Source: Cyanobacteria bacterium SIG30
GTDB lineage: Bacteria; Cyanobacteriota; Vampirovibrionia; Gastranaerophilales; Gastranaerophilaceae
Reading direction: 5' to 3'
NCBI GenBank assembly: GCA_015152475.1
Contig: SUTW01000005.1
Location: 1 to 64,000, forward strand
DNA: 64,000 nt
In this document: one piece after another, positions 1 to 9,953 of the stretch
Layout: every line of letters begins with the position of its first letter
Numbering within the stretch: the stretch's first letter is position 1
Notes under the pieces: generated by a model
The model's database searches: none
Told to the model about the DNA's origin: nothing
Seen by the model: the letters and a program-made list of their open reading frames with translations, nothing else
Made by a program: the position numbers and the translations under genes

Positions 1-302
1 ACTCTAAGTTCTTCTTTAATATTTGAATCATCAAACTCGGGAACTTTAATCGAGGCAATTTTTTCTGCCAAATATCTCAAACCTTCTCTTATAGGTTCAT
101 CATTATATTCTGGCATTTTGATGTTATTTATTTTTTCAACAAGTTCATTTAAGCTTTCTTTGATATTTGAATCATCAAATTCTGGGATATTGATATTACT
201 TATTCTCTCAACAATATCGCCCAAGCTTGCCTTAACACTTGAATCATCATATTCTGGAAATTCAACATTCTCAATTTTTTCTTTTAATTGAGATATTTCT
301 TC
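1..302 (-). repeat. Distal copy of a ~600-bp-spaced internal duplication (24-aa repeat modules)
   Basis: Bases 1-126 match 601-726 base for base, and the match resumes after a 72-bp insertion (one 24-residue module) to about 302/830. This copy has four modules in view, ending in PE, including one beginning FDDSNIKESLNELVEK that the other copy lacks. Near-identity at DNA level, unlike the diverged 47-residue repeats, points to recent duplication or gene conversion. Confidence 0.9.
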
Positions 303-3300
303 TCTAACATTATAAGTAACATCTTTTATATCTTCTTTTAAATCATAATTTAATTCTCTAACTTCTGATTTAATTTCATCTGCAATATCAGAAATATTGT
401 TTCTTAAATCATTATTTAATTTTTCTTCATCTATTGTTGGAATATAGATATTTCTTATTTCATCCTGAATCAAAGAAGTATTTCTTATAATTTCATCTTT
501 TGTACTTTGTCTTGTAACGTCAGATGCAATATTTAATTCATGTATTAATTCATCCTTTGTAATGTCAGGAATTTTAATATCTAAAATTCTATCTGAAATT
601 ACTCTAAGTTCTTCTTTAATATTTGAATCATCAAACTCGGGAACTTTAATCGAGGCAATTTTTTCTGCCAAATATCTCAAACCTTCTCTTATAGGTTCAT
701 CATTATATTCTGGCATTTTGATGTTATCTATTCTCTCAACAATATCACCCAAGCTTGCCTTAACACTTGAATCATCATATTCTGGAAATTCAACATTCTC
801 AATTTTTTCTTTTAATTGAGATATTTCTTCCTTTATTGATGTAAATGCATTATTTGTATTTTCATTTATGTTATTTTTTAGCGCTTCTTCATCAATTTCT
901 TTTGGAAGTTTTATATTTGAAATTTCTACATTTAAAGCTTCTTTCGCGTCATTGATTTTATTTTCTAATTCATCAAGTGCGCTTTGAATTTTTGTTTCTA
1001 TTTGAAGAATTATCTCTTCTTGTTTGTCGTAAATTTTTGGAACAAGATTTATATTTGATGTGAATAATTCTTTTTGATTTTTAAGTTCTTCAAAAACTTT
1101 TTCTTCAATTTCTTTTAAGATATCATCAGTTTTAAGTTGAATTGAAGCCAAGGCTGTATTTTTTGTTTCTGAATCTTTTTCAATTCTAGCTAAATCATTT
1201 AATAAAATTCTTTGTTGGCTTTGAAGTTCATTTCTAACTTCTTGCAAAATGCTTTGACCAACATTTTCGATTCTTTGTTCTATGAATTCAGCATTTTTTT
1301 GGTTTTCTTCTTCTGTTGGTCTTAAATCTTCAATTTTTCTAATGTTTTCGGCAAAACTTTTTTGTTGAGATTCGATTTCATTTCTCAAAATTTGTGATAT
1401 ATTTTCTTCAAAACCTTTAAATTTTTCATTTAGGTCAAAAATGGTTTCTTCAGTTGTTTTATTGATTGAAGCCATTTGGGCTAAATCTTCAACAATAATT
1501 CTTTGTTGTGTTTGAAGTTCTGTTTTTATTTCTTGAGAAATAGTTTTTGAGAATAGTTCAATTCTGTCATTCAGTGAGGCAATATTTGCTTCTTCTGTTT
1601 TTTGAGAATTTGTTATTTTTAAAAGGTCAGAAACTAAAGCCTCTTGTTGGTTTTGAAGTTCTGATTTGAATTCTTGAGAAATTGTTTTTGTAAATAGATT
1701 TATTCTGTCATTTAATGCTTGAAGATTTGAATCCCTATTTTTTGGAGCATTTAAAATTCTTGAAACATCTTCAAGTAGTAATTGTTGATGTTTTTGAAAT
1801 TCTGATTTAAAATCTTGTGCAATATTTTTGACAACAAAATCAATTTGTTCATTTGATAAGTTGTTATTTTCGTTTTCTTCGTTATCTTTATTGCTTGTTA
1901 TTCTAGCAAACCCTGCAATAACGGCTTGATATTGTTTTTGAAATTCTGATTTAAATTCTTGCGTCAGAGTTTTTGACAGTAATTCAATTTGTTCATTTAT
2001 AATTGCAAGACTTGCTTCCTTTGTTTTATTGAGATTTGCAATTCTTGCAAAACCTGCATTAAATGATTGTGTTTGTTTAGATAATTCTTCTTTTAAGTTT
2101 TGGATAATATTTGTTTCAAGCAATTCAATTTGTTCTATATCAAGATTGTTTGAACCATTTTCTTCGTTTATTTTTGTTTCAAGTTTTTGTATAAGGGTTT
2201 TAATTGCAACGCTTGCATCATTGTGGATTGAAGCAAGAGCATTAACTTCGCCCAATAATTCTTTTGCAGAATGAACTTGCTGCCAGTTAATTTTATCAAG
2301 CTTGGCATTAAAATTTGTCATTTCTTCATTAAGTGCATTGGCCTGATTTTCATATAATCCATGGACCATTGAGTCAATTCTGTTTTCAAGGTCTGTGAAA
2401 CTTGTGTTTGAAAAATCGTCCATAGCAGCCATTTTTGACAAAATGTCGCCTGCTATAACATTTAGGTGTTCTGTATATTTAACAACAGATGCACTTAATG
2501 ATTCCGAGAATAATTGTTTTGTTTCATAAGTATTTGATTCAACACTATTTTTTATTGTTTCGATTTTTGAGTGCAAATTCGCTTCGTAATCACCTATTTG
2601 CTGAGTTAGTGAAGCAATTGTTTCTTTTTGTTCTCCAAATTCATCAAGAATACTTGTATTTATTGATTCAACACTTTCAGTCAAATTGTTTGAAACATCT
2701 TGCAAGTCGCGACGCAAATCTTGCGCAACATTTTGCATTACTTGCGTTTGTGTATCTTTGACTGTTTGAATAACTTTTTCAATATTTAATTTAATTTCAT
2801 CAAAAGTTAGTGAAAAATGTTTTTTGATTTCCTGATAAAGATTTGAACTGTCTGCAAGAATTCTATCTCTTGATTCGTCAAGAGTAAACATCATTTTTGG
2901 CATTATTTCATTTACTCTTTGAAGTATTTCAATGCCAGAATTCAATTCTCTTTCATTAAAACCATCTTGTATTGATTCAACAATGTCATCTAATTTTCTT
3001 GAAAGCAAATCAACTGATTTTGACATATTTTTAAGTTTGTCGTTTTTGTCGATTGATTCATCAATTCCAATTAAAGTTTCTTTTATTATATTTTCAATGG
3101 ATGTTTTTTGATTGTCGTTAATGTTTTTGAAATCATTTTTTAAATCAATAACTCCAATTAAAAGAGTTTTGATTTCCTTTTGAATTGAGTTAATTGCTTC
3201 TTCTTGGAAGTCATTTTTGATTATTTTATTATCTATAATGTCTCTTAAATCTGCAATGTTTGCGGCAACAATCTGTCTTATTTGTTCGAGATTTTTTATG

Positions 3301-4580
3301 TCAGCAGTTGCCAAAAGATCTTTTATTGAAGAAACTTTTTCTGCAATATTTTCGCCAAATGATTCCTTTAAGCTTGTGATATTAATTGCAAAGTTGTTAT
3401 CTAATTTCGCAATATCTTCTTTTATTTGTCTTGTTTCGTAACCTATATTTTGTTTTAGGGTGTTGTCTAAATTATTTAAACCAGTTGATAAATCCCTTAA
3501 ATTTTCTTGTAGTTTTAGAAAATTTTCATTGAATTTATCTTGTAAATTTTCATTTCCAAGAACTATTTGTCCTGTGAATGCTCTTGTTAAATCAGTTTTA
3601 ACTTCATTTGTTATTTCGTCTAGTTTTGAATTTATTCCTTTAATTACATCTTCAAGTTTGCTTATAGAGCCATCACCTTGCATTTCTAAAATTTTATTTT
3701 TTATAAATACAAGATTTTCTGTTGCTTTATCTTTTAAATTGTTATTTGATGCTTCAATATAACTTTTTAAATTGTCCAGGAATGAATTTATGGCACTTAT
3801 TTTATCTTCAAGTACAATAAGATCGCCTTTTGTTGTCACAACTTTTAATTGAGGCATTACGTCATTCAATTCGTTTGTTGTTTTTTGAAGTTCGGATATT
3901 GTTCTTGAAAGAGTTGATTCGTTATCAGTTATAAATTCAATAACACCATTTATGTCTTGATATTTGTGATCAATCACATTGACTGATGACACAATCATAT
4001 TTGCGGTTTTTATTATGCCGTCAAGGCGTGAATTTATATCCAAAAATGCTTGGTCATTATTTATTTTTTTAACTTCTGATATAAAATTGCCAAAATTTTT
4101 GTTTAAGATTAAAGTAACGCCTTCAAAACCTTTTGAAAGGGCAGTTAGGTCTTCCCTGATATTTTCAAAATCGGATTTATCTGTGCCTTGTTTATATAAT
4201 TCTTCAACTGAGCGTGACAGATTAACAAAAATATGTTCCTGTTCTTCAATTTTTTCTCTGACGTTATTAATTTCGTTTGAAAACTTTTTAACTTCGTAGC
4301 TAAAATTTTTAGAATCAATATTGTTTGCTAAATCTTTAATTGATTCTTCAAAATCCTGCAAGTTGTCTTGAAGATATCTGTTTCTTTCGTCGATTAAATA
4401 TCTTATGTGGTCTAAAAATTGATTTGCAAATTTTTCATTTGCATTGTCTGCAACTGTTCCAAGAGAATTTACTAGTTCGTTAAAAGCTCTGTTTAAATCG
4501 ACTTTTGTTGCAAATTGATTTTGCGAAAAGTCGTTTAATGCTTTTGTTATATTGTCTATTTTGTTCTCTATATTGCTCAA
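1..4580 (-). CDS. Giant coiled-coil repeat protein, C-terminus beyond the left edge
   Basis: I read this frame by hand because the ORF track shows only its plus-strand shadows. It is open from a TTG at 4580 to base 1, more than 1,526 codons, and the frame was spot-checked at both ends. An in-frame TAA lies two codons upstream of the TTG, and a GAAAGG Shine-Dalgarno sits about 9 nt before it, so the start is well supported. No signal peptide or membrane segment is visible. The protein is almost wholly charged heptad-like helix. Its middle carries about seven copies of a ~47-residue repeat (core like ISQEFKSELQxQQ). Its distal part carries 24-residue repeats (consensus like FDDSNIKExLxxLxEKIxxI, then a variable residue and PE). 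It lies 31 bp downstream of prs. A structural or scaffolding filament protein is the natural guess; the function is unknown. Confidence 0.85.
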   Translation of the reverse strand, partial: MSNIENKIDNITKALNDFSQNQFATKVDLNRAFNELVNSLGTVADNANEKFANQFLDHIRYLIDERNRYLQDNLQDFEESIKDLANNIDSKNFSYEVKKFSNEINNVREKIEEQEHIFVNLSRSVEELYKQGTDKSDFENIREDLTALSKGFEGVTLILNKNFGNFISEVKKINNDQAFLDINSRLDGIIKTANMIVSSVNVIDHKYQDINGVIEFITDNESTLSRTISELQKTTNELNDVMPQLKVVTTKGDLIVLEDKISAINSFLDNLKSYIEASNNNLKDKATENLVFIKNKILEMQGDGSISKLEDVIKGINSKLDEITNEVKTDLTRAFTGQIVLGNENLQDKFNENFLKLQENLRDLSTGLNNLDNTLKQNIGYETRQIKEDIAKLDNNFAINITSLKESFGENIAEKVSSIKDLLATADIKNLEQIRQIVAANIADLRDIIDNKIIKNDFQEEAINSIQKEIKTLLIGVIDLKNDFKNINDNQKTSIENIIKETLIGIDESIDKNDKLKNMSKSVDLLSRKLDDIVESIQDGFNERELNSGIEILQRVNEIMPKMMFTLDESRDRILADSSNLYQEIKKHFSLTFDEIKLNIEKVIQTVKDTQTQVMQNVAQDLRRDLQDVSNNLTESVESINTSILDEFGEQKETIASLTQQIGDYEANLHSKIETIKNSVESNTYETKQLFSESLSASVVKYTEHLNVIAGDILSKMAAMDDFSNTSFTDLENRIDSMVHGLYENQANALNEEMTNFNAKLDKINWQQVHSAKELLGEVNALASIHNDASVAIKTLIQKLETKINEENGSNNLDIEQIELLETNIIQNLKEELSKQTQSFNAGFARIANLNKTKEASLAIINEQIELLSKTLTQEFKSEFQKQYQAVIAGFARITSNKDNEENENNNLSNEQIDFVVKNIAQDFKSEFQKHQQLLLEDVSRILNAPKNRDSNLQALNDRINLFTKTISQEFKSELQNQQEALVSDLLKITNSQKTEEANIASLNDRIELFSKTISQEIKTELQTQQRIIVEDLAQMASINKTTEETIFDLNEKFKGFEENISQILRNEIESQQKSFAENIRKIEDLRPTEEENQKNAEFIEQRIENVGQSILQEVRNELQSQQRILLNDLARIEKDSETKNTALASIQLKTDDILKEIEEKVFEELKNQKELFTSNINLVPKIYDKQEEIILQIETKIQSALDELENKINDAKEALNVEISNIKLPKEIDEEALKNNINENTNNAFTSIKEEISQLKEKIENVEFPEYDDSSVKASLGDIVERIDNIKMPEYNDEPIREGLRYLAEKIASIKVPEFDDSNIKEELRVISDRILDIKIPDITKDELIHELNIASDVTRQSTKDEIIRNTSLIQDEIRNIYIPTIDEEKLNNDLRNNISDIADEIKSEVRELNYDLKEDIKDVTYNVREEISQLKEKIENVEFPEYDDSSVKASLGDIVERISNINIPEFDDSNIKESLNELVEKINNIKMPEYNDEPIREGLRYLAEKIASIKVPEFDDSNIKEELR
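601..830 (-). repeat. Proximal copy of the internal duplication, one 24-aa module shorter
   Basis: This is the partner of 1-302. It encodes EEISQLKEKIENVEFPE, then YDDSSVKASLGDIVERI, then YNDEPIREGLRYLAEKI, and so on. It is exactly 72 bp shorter than the other copy, so a whole repeat unit was gained or lost with the frame kept. Confidence 0.9.
1140..2125 (-). repeat. About seven diverged ~47-residue coiled-coil repeats
   Basis: Translated segments line up at a period near 47 residues. Examples are LFTKTISQEFKSELQNQQ, LFSKTISQEIKTELQTQQ and FVVKNIAQDFKSEFQKHQ, each followed by a variable hinge and a short (L)NxxIE element. The copies differ at many positions, so this array is older than the 24-residue one nearer the left edge. 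Boundaries are approximate. Confidence 0.75.
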
Positions 4581-4611
4581 TTTTTAATACCTTTCTATAA
4601 CAATGGCAATT

Positions 4612-5628
4612 TTACACGCTTTTGTATTCTTTTTCAAAACCAAACAAAGAGCTTACGCTTTGATCATCATGGATTCTTGAGATTGCTTCACCTAAAAGTG
4701 GCGCAATGCTTAATTGAGTTATTTTTGAAGGAATATAATCGTTTCTTAAAGGAATTGTATTTGTTACAATTACTTCTTTGATTGGTGCTTCTTCTAAGCG
4801 AGATAGTGCAGGTCCTGAGAATACTGGGTGTGATGCACAAACATATACTTCCTTAGCACCTTCTCTGATTAAAAGTTTTGCAGCTTCGCATATTGTTCCT
4901 GCTGTATCTATAATGTCATCAAACATAACGCATATTTTGCCCTTTATGTCACCAATAACGTGGTCTGCAATTGCTTCATTGTGTTTAGCACGTCTTTTGT
5001 CGATGATTGCAAGTGGGCAATTTAAGTTTTTAGCAAATACTCTTGTTCTTTGAACACCGCCTGTATCAGGGCTCACTGCAACCAATTCGTCTTTTGGAAG
5101 ATTTAAATCTTTTATGTATTTAACTAAAATTGGAGTTGAATAGATGTGGTCAACCAAAATATTAAAGAAGCCTTGGATTTGCCCTGTATGTAAATCCATT
5201 GCAAGTACTCTGTTTGCACCGGCTGTAGTTAATAAATCGGCAACAAGTTTTGCGGTAATTGCTTCTCTTCCAGATGTTTTTCTATCTTGTCTTGCATATC
5301 CATAATAAGGAATAACTGCTGTGATTGTTTTGGCACTTGCTCTTTTAAATGCATCAATCATAATTAAAAGTTCAACAAGGTTTTCATTAACAGGATCACA
5401 TATTGGCTGAACTATGAAAACATCATCACCTCTTATGCTGTCTTGAACCTGAACATAAATTTCGCCATCTGAGAAATTTTTAATTATCATTGGACCAACT
5501 GATGTACCTAAATAATCTGCAATTTCTTGTGCGAGAACTGTGTTTGAACGACCTGAAAAAAGTTTAATGTCGTGAGTTGGAAGAATTTTTGCATCTAGTT
5601 CTTGCGCAAATTCAAAACCTGTTTTCAT
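4612..5628 (-). CDS. prs: Ribose-phosphate pyrophosphokinase (PRPP synthase)
   Basis: This enzyme makes PRPP from ribose 5-phosphate and ATP for nucleotide, His, Trp and NAD synthesis in the cytosol. The 338-residue product carries the catalytic flexible loop YGYARQDRKTSGR, the segment DLHTGQIQGFF, and the PRPP-binding loop MFDDIIDTAGTI near residue 225. Length is slightly above the usual 310-330 because of an N-terminal extension of about 15 residues. The ATG directly follows the glmU stop (TAAATG) and has AAAGGA upstream, so the two genes are translationally linked. glmU-prs order is common in many bacteria. Identification is secure. Confidence 0.97.
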   Translation of the reverse strand: MKTGFEFAQELDAKILPTHDIKLFSGRSNTVLAQEIADYLGTSVGPMIIKNFSDGEIYVQVQDSIRGDDVFIVQPICDPVNENLVELLIMIDAFKRASAKTITAVIPYYGYARQDRKTSGREAITAKLVADLLTTAGANRVLAMDLHTGQIQGFFNILVDHIYSTPILVKYIKDLNLPKDELVAVSPDTGGVQRTRVFAKNLNCPLAIIDKRRAKHNEAIADHVIGDIKGKICVMFDDIIDTAGTICEAAKLLIREGAKEVYVCASHPVFSGPALSRLEEAPIKEVIVTNTIPLRNDYIPSKITQLSIAPLLGEAISRIHDDQSVSSLFGFEKEYKSV

Positions 5629-6918
5629 TTAATTTATTCCTTTCTTATTTTTAACCCAATTTTTATATTCCTTTTGTTCACTACGAGTTAAGGCTAGTGA
5701 ATCTTTTTCGACATCTTTTGTGATTGACGACAATGCTCCAACAAAAGCATTTTCGTTTAATGTTACTGGTGCAACCAAAACGCAATTTGAACCAACAGAA
5801 ACACCATCTTTTAAAATGGTTTTATTTTTTTCTTTTGTTATTGAATTATAGTTGGCAGTAATGGTTCCTGCACCAATATTTACATTGTTTCCAACTTCGC
5901 TATCACCTATGTAACTTAAATGGCAAGCATTTGTTTTTTCTCCAATAGTTGCGTTTTTTAATTCAACAAAATTGCCGATTTTTGAATTGTTGCCAACGAT
6001 ACAATTGCCTCTTAAATGAGCCATAGGGCCAATTTTGCAACTTGAACCTATTTTGTTTACACCTTCTATATATGTTGATGGGAAAATGACTGTATCTTGT
6101 TCAATTATTGTTTCTGGGGAGATATAAGTATTATCAGGGTCAACTATTGTGACGCCGTCAATCATTAATTTTTTAAGGTGTTTTTTATTCATATAAGAGG
6201 TTGCAATGGCCAATTGTTCTCTTGAATTTATTCCAAAAATTTCTGTATTGTCTTTGATTACATATCCTTGCACATTCAATTGATTTTTAACTGCCCAGGA
6301 AATGATATCTGTTAAATAGTATTCATTTTGTGCATTGTTGTTTTGAAGTTCATTAAAAGCTTTTTTAATTTTGTTCCAATTTAAAAGATAAATTCCGGCA
6401 TTAACTTCCTTAATGCTTTTTTGGTCTACATCTGCATCTTTTTCTTCCACAATTGCAACAACATTATTATTGCTTCTTATAATTCTTCCATATCCAAAAG
6501 GGTTTTCAAAAATTGCAGACATGACGGTCAAGTCTGAATTATTGTCATTATGGTATTTTATAAAATCTTCAAGTGTTTCTTTTGTAATTAAAGGTGTATC
6601 GCCACACAAAATAATTACATTTCCTTCAAAATTTTTTAAATTATCAAGGCACATCATAACAGCATGCCCTGTTCCAAGTTGTTCCTTTTGTTCAACAATG
6701 GCGGTTTTTGTCGGTAATTTTGACAAATATTCTTGAACCATATCAAAACCGTGTCCCGCAACAACAATCGGTTCAATATCACCTAACGCCCTTAATACCC
6801 ATCCAACTAGTGGTTTGGAAAAAATTTCATGAAGAACTTTTGGTTTTTGGCTTTTCATTCTTGTGCCTTTTCCGGCGGCAAGAACAATTGCTTTTATGTC
6901 TTTTGAACAATTTGTCAT
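5629..6918 (-). CDS. glmU: Bifunctional UDP-GlcNAc pyrophosphorylase / GlcN-1-P acetyltransferase
   Basis: This makes UDP-N-acetylglucosamine for peptidoglycan and LPS. The N-terminal uridylyltransferase domain shows VLAAGKGTRMKSQKPKVLHE. The C-terminal left-handed beta-helix shows hexapeptide repeats (IGPMAHLRG, IGNFVELKN), HLSYIGDSEVG with the expected catalytic His, and GAGTITANYN. I prefer the ATG at 6918 (429 aa) to the track's TTG at 6939, because only the ATG has a GAGGGA element upstream, although its spacing of about 13 nt is long. It is slightly shorter than the usual 450-460 residues. It is the first gene of the glmU-prs pair and is divergent from ilvD. Confidence 0.96.
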   Translation of the reverse strand: MTNCSKDIKAIVLAAGKGTRMKSQKPKVLHEIFSKPLVGWVLRALGDIEPIVVAGHGFDMVQEYLSKLPTKTAIVEQKEQLGTGHAVMMCLDNLKNFEGNVIILCGDTPLITKETLEDFIKYHNDNNSDLTVMSAIFENPFGYGRIIRSNNNVVAIVEEKDADVDQKSIKEVNAGIYLLNWNKIKKAFNELQNNNAQNEYYLTDIISWAVKNQLNVQGYVIKDNTEIFGINSREQLAIATSYMNKKHLKKLMIDGVTIVDPDNTYISPETIIEQDTVIFPSTYIEGVNKIGSSCKIGPMAHLRGNCIVGNNSKIGNFVELKNATIGEKTNACHLSYIGDSEVGNNVNIGAGTITANYNSITKEKNKTILKDGVSVGSNCVLVAPVTLNENAFVGALSSITKDVEKDSLALTRSEQKEYKNWVKNKKGIN

Positions 6919-7039
6919 TTTGGTCTTATTTTCCCTCAAGATTATTGTTGCATAAAGTATTCAAAAATGGTAGAAAATAGCAGATATATTAAATTTTTTT
7001 TACAAAAATATTTTGTGTTTATTTTTTGAATTTTATATT

Positions 7040-7068
7040 TTGCACCTTTTTTGCTTTTTTTATATAAT
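7040..7068 (+). promoter_or_regulatory. Candidate sigma70 promoter of ilvD
   Basis: A perfect TATAAT at 7063-7068 follows a weak -35 (TTGCAC, 7040-7045) at 17 bp. It leaves a short leader with GGAGGA before the ilvD ATG at 7092. No T-box or attenuator structure is evident in the leader. Confidence 0.5.
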
Positions 7069-7091
7069 GTTTTTGATTTGGAGGAAATTAT

Positions 7092-8750
7092 ATGAAAAGT
7101 GATAACGTCAAAAAAGGTATTGCACATGCTCCACACAGAGCACTTTTATATGCTGCAGGTGTATCTAAAAAATCTATGGATAGACCATTTATTGGTATAG
7201 CAAGTTCTTTTTCTGATTTAGTTCCAGGTCATGCTTCAATGCGTGATTTAGAAAGACAAATTGAAAAAGGTATTCATTCAGGTGGTGGTCAATCATTTAT
7301 TTTTGGCGTTCCTGCTATATGTGATGGTATTGCAATGGGACATAGCGGTATGCGTTATTCGCTTCCATCTCGTGATTTAATTGCAGATTGTGTTGAAGCT
7401 GTTGCGGGTGCACATCAGTTAGACGGGCTTGTTCTTCTTACAAATTGTGACAAAATTACACCTGGTATGCTAATTGCATCATTAAGATTAAATATTCCAA
7501 CTATCGTTGTAACTGCTGGACCTTCACTTGATGGTTATTGTAAAGGCGAAACTCTTACTTTTATCAGGGGAAGTTCAGAAGCTGTTGGCAGATATAGAAT
7601 TGGCGAAATCACAGAAGAAAAACTCCATGAAATGGAGATGTGTGCTTGCCCAACTGCTGGTTCTTGTCAAGGTTTATATACTGCAAACACAATGGCTTGT
7701 TTAACTGAAGTTATTGGTATGAGTTTGCCTGGTTGTGCGTCAGCTTCAGCAGTTAGCTCTAAGAAAAAACATATTGCATTTGAATCTGGTCTTGCAATAT
7801 GCGAAATGGTTCAAAAAAATATTGTTCCAACAGATATAATTACAAGAGATTCAATCAGAAATGCTATTACTGTTGATTTGGCTTTAGGTGGCAGTACAAA
7901 TTCTATTTTGCATTTACTTGCAATTGCAAATACTGCAGGTGTTGATGTTAGTTTAAAGGATTTTGAAGAACTAAGTTTTAAAATTCCTCAAATCATAAAA
8001 CTTGATCCTTCTTCACATTTAACAATGACTGATTTTGACCGTGCAGGAGCTGTTTCTGGGACAATTAAAAATTTGTGGGGCAATACACCAGAACTTAAAA
8101 ATACAAAAAATGTCGTTGGTATAACTGTTGAAGAAATTGCAAAAAATGCTTGGGTTGACGAAAGTGTTATTAGGCCTTTGAATAATCCTATTACAACAAA
8201 TCCTGGTCTTGCAGTTCTACATGGTAATTTAGCACCAAATGGAGCTGTTATTAAACTGAGTGGTGTTTCGCCAGATTGCTTATATTTTGAAGGTAAGGCA
8301 AAAGTTTATGACAGCGAAGAAGAAGCAATGAAAGCAATCGAAGATGATGTTGTTGTTGCGGGCGATGTTGTTGTTATCAGGTATGAAGGTCCAAAGGGTG
8401 GTCCTGGCATGAGAGAAATGCTCGCACCAACATCACTTCTTGCAGGTAAAGGTCTTGGTGAAAAATGTGCGCTTATAACAGATGGTAGATTTTCTGGTGG
8501 CACAAGAGGTTTGTGTGTAGGTCATATTACACCTGAAGCTTCACAAAATGGCTTAATTGGACTTGTAAGAGATGGTGACGATATTAAAATCGATATCAAA
8601 GCGCGTTCAATTGAACTTTTGGTTGATGAAAGTGAGTTAAATAACAGAAAAGCAAACTTTACCTTAAAACCTTTAAAAGTTCAAAAAGGATTTTTGGTTA
8701 AATATGCAAAAACTGTTTCAGGTGCCGACAAGGGGGCTGTTACTTTATGA
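7092..8750 (+). CDS. ilvD: Dihydroxy-acid dehydratase
   Basis: This iron-sulfur enzyme dehydrates 2,3-dihydroxy-isovalerate and -methylvalerate, the third step of valine/isoleucine synthesis. The 552-residue length is normal. It contains the conserved cysteine segments [10 protein letters not shown] and [16 protein letters not shown], the [12 protein letters not shown] motif, and [16 protein letters not shown] near the C-terminus. The start has a strong TTGGAGG Shine-Dalgarno. The stop overlaps the start of the next gene (ATGA). No other ilv genes lie in the window, so the pathway is dispersed on the chromosome. Confidence 0.97.
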   Translation: MKSDNVKKGIAHAPHRALLYAAGVSKKSMDRPFIGIASSFSDLVPGHASMRDLERQIEKGIHSGGGQSFIFGVPAICDGIAMGHSGMRYSLPSRDLIADCVEAVAGAHQLDGLVLLTNCDKITPGMLIASLRLNIPTIVVTAGPSLDGYCKGETLTFIRGSSEAVGRYRIGEITEEKLHEMEMCACPTAGSCQGLYTANTMACLTEVIGMSLPGCASASAVSSKKKHIAFESGLAICEMVQKNIVPTDIITRDSIRNAITVDLALGGSTNSILHLLAIANTAGVDVSLKDFEELSFKIPQIIKLDPSSHLTMTDFDRAGAVSGTIKNLWGNTPELKNTKNVVGITVEEIAKNAWVDESVIRPLNNPITTNPGLAVLHGNLAPNGAVIKLSGVSPDCLYFEGKAKVYDSEEEAMKAIEDDVVVAGDVVVIRYEGPKGGPGMREMLAPTSLLAGKGLGEKCALITDGRFSGGTRGLCVGHITPEASQNGLIGLVRDGDDIKIDIKARSIELLVDESELNNRKANFTLKPLKVQKGFLVKYAKTVSGADKGAVTL

Positions 8751-9709
8751 AAGCTATAACTTTTGACGACAAATTAGAACTTGTTGATATCGAAAAACCT
8801 GTTTTAAAAAAAGGTGAAGCCTTAATTAAAACTTCAATGGTTGGTATTTGTAATACTGACTTTGAAATAACCAAAGGTTATATGGGTTACAAAGGTGTTT
8901 TGGGTCATGAGTTTGTAGGTGTCGTTGAAAATGTTTCTGATGATGAAGACAAAAATTTGATTGGCAAACGCGTTGTTGGTGAAATTAATTTAGGTTGTAA
9001 TAACTGCCAATGGTGCGCTAGCGGTCTTCAAAGACATTGCCCTAATCGCCAAACCTTAGGAATTTGGAATAAGGATGGTTGTTTTTCTGAATATTTTACA
9101 TTGCCCATCAAGAATTTATTAGAAGTTCCAGATAATGTTTCAGATAGCGAAGCTGTTATGGTTGAACCTATTGCCGCGGCTTGCGAAATTTTAGAACAAT
9201 TACATATAAAACCTATGGATAAAGTTGCAATTCTTGGTGATGGTAAGTTAGGACTTTGTATTTCGCTTGTTTTAAATGCGATGAATGTTAATTTAACTCA
9301 TATTGGAAAACATAAAGATAAGCTTCAAATTTCAAATAATGCTGGTTCAAAAATTTTAAATTTAGAAGATACCAAAAATTTAAATGCTTGTTTTGATGTT
9401 GTAATTGAAGCAACCGGTTCGGTTGGAGGTTTTGAAAAATCTTTATCTTTGGTCAAACCTCGAGGAGTATTAGTTTTAAAAAGCACAATTGCTTCAAATG
9501 AAGGATTAAATTTAGCAGGCGTTGTTGTTAATGAGATTACGGTTTTAGGTTCTCGTTGCGGGCAATTTGCACCTGCTTTGAAGCTTTTATCAGAAGGCAA
9601 AATTGATGTTAATCCTTTAATTAGTAAGATTTACAATGTCGATGATGCCATAGAGGCTTTTGAAGAAAATACAAAGAAAGAAACGCTTAAAATTTTAATC
9701 AAATTTTAA
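8747..9709 (+). CDS. Zinc-dependent medium-chain alcohol/threonine-type dehydrogenase
   Basis: This is an MDR-superfamily oxidoreductase of 320 residues. It has the catalytic-zinc segments GICNTDFE and GHEFVGVV, the structural-zinc cysteine cluster [15 protein letters not shown], and a nucleotide-binding core ([23 protein letters not shown]). The GxGxxG motif appears as GDGKLG, and the cofactor cannot be read with confidence. It starts inside the ilvD stop (ATGA), so translational coupling is likely. The substrate is unknown; threonine, sorbitol or butanediol-type alcohols are all possible for this family. Confidence 0.85.
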   Translation: MKAITFDDKLELVDIEKPVLKKGEALIKTSMVGICNTDFEITKGYMGYKGVLGHEFVGVVENVSDDEDKNLIGKRVVGEINLGCNNCQWCASGLQRHCPNRQTLGIWNKDGCFSEYFTLPIKNLLEVPDNVSDSEAVMVEPIAAACEILEQLHIKPMDKVAILGDGKLGLCISLVLNAMNVNLTHIGKHKDKLQISNNAGSKILNLEDTKNLNACFDVVIEATGSVGGFEKSLSLVKPRGVLVLKSTIASNEGLNLAGVVVNEITVLGSRCGQFAPALKLLSEGKIDVNPLISKIYNVDDAIEAFEENTKKETLKILIKF

Positions 9710-9949
9710 TTCGCCTTTTTCAAATTTTCTTATCATATCTGTAAAGCCACCAATATGTTTGCCATTTAAAATTATTTGAGGAACTGTGACGTCTCCTTTG
9801 ATGTTGAGGAGTTGTCCTAATTCTATTCTTTTGTTATCTTCATCATCATCTATTTTAATTTGTTTATATTTAACATTATGATTATTTAAGAACTCAAGTG
9901 CTGCCTTGCAGTAAGGACAGTAATCGACAGTATAAATTGTGTTTTGCAT
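9695..9949 (-). CDS. Glutaredoxin
   Basis: A small cytosolic thiol-disulfide oxidoreductase of 84 residues with the dithiol active site CPYC at residues 12-15, the cis-proline segment TVPQIILNG, and GGFTD for glutathione contact. It is convergent with the dehydrogenase gene and overlaps its last 15 bp. A GCS2-type glutamate-cysteine ligase at 36.6-37.9 kb suggests the cell can make the gamma-glutamylcysteine precursor of glutathione. Confidence 0.93.
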   Translation of the reverse strand: MQNTIYTVDYCPYCKAALEFLNNHNVKYKQIKIDDDEDNKRIELGQLLNIKGDVTVPQIILNGKHIGGFTDMIRKFEKGELKFD

Positions 9950-9953
9950 AATA

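Noticed and set aside
1-830. Repeats at the left edge as a CRISPR-like or mobile repeat
   Set aside because: The copies keep a reading frame, differ by a whole 72-bp codon-aligned module, and encode a clear 24-residue protein repeat.
562-4299. Plus-strand ORFs (562, 2029, 2489, 3217, 3460, 3979)
   Set aside because: All lie antisense to the continuous minus-strand coiled-coil gene, with Ser/Phe/Leu-rich sequences typical of the reverse of a helix-coding frame.
7020-7091. Leader of ilvD as an attenuator or T-box
   Set aside because: No leader peptide with Leu/Val/Ile codons, no specifier stem and no terminator/antiterminator pair was found.
6942-7136. ORF 6942-7136 minus
   Set aside because: It overlaps the start of ilvD and its promoter, is rich in Lys/Ile/Phe from AT-rich sequence and has no ribosome site.
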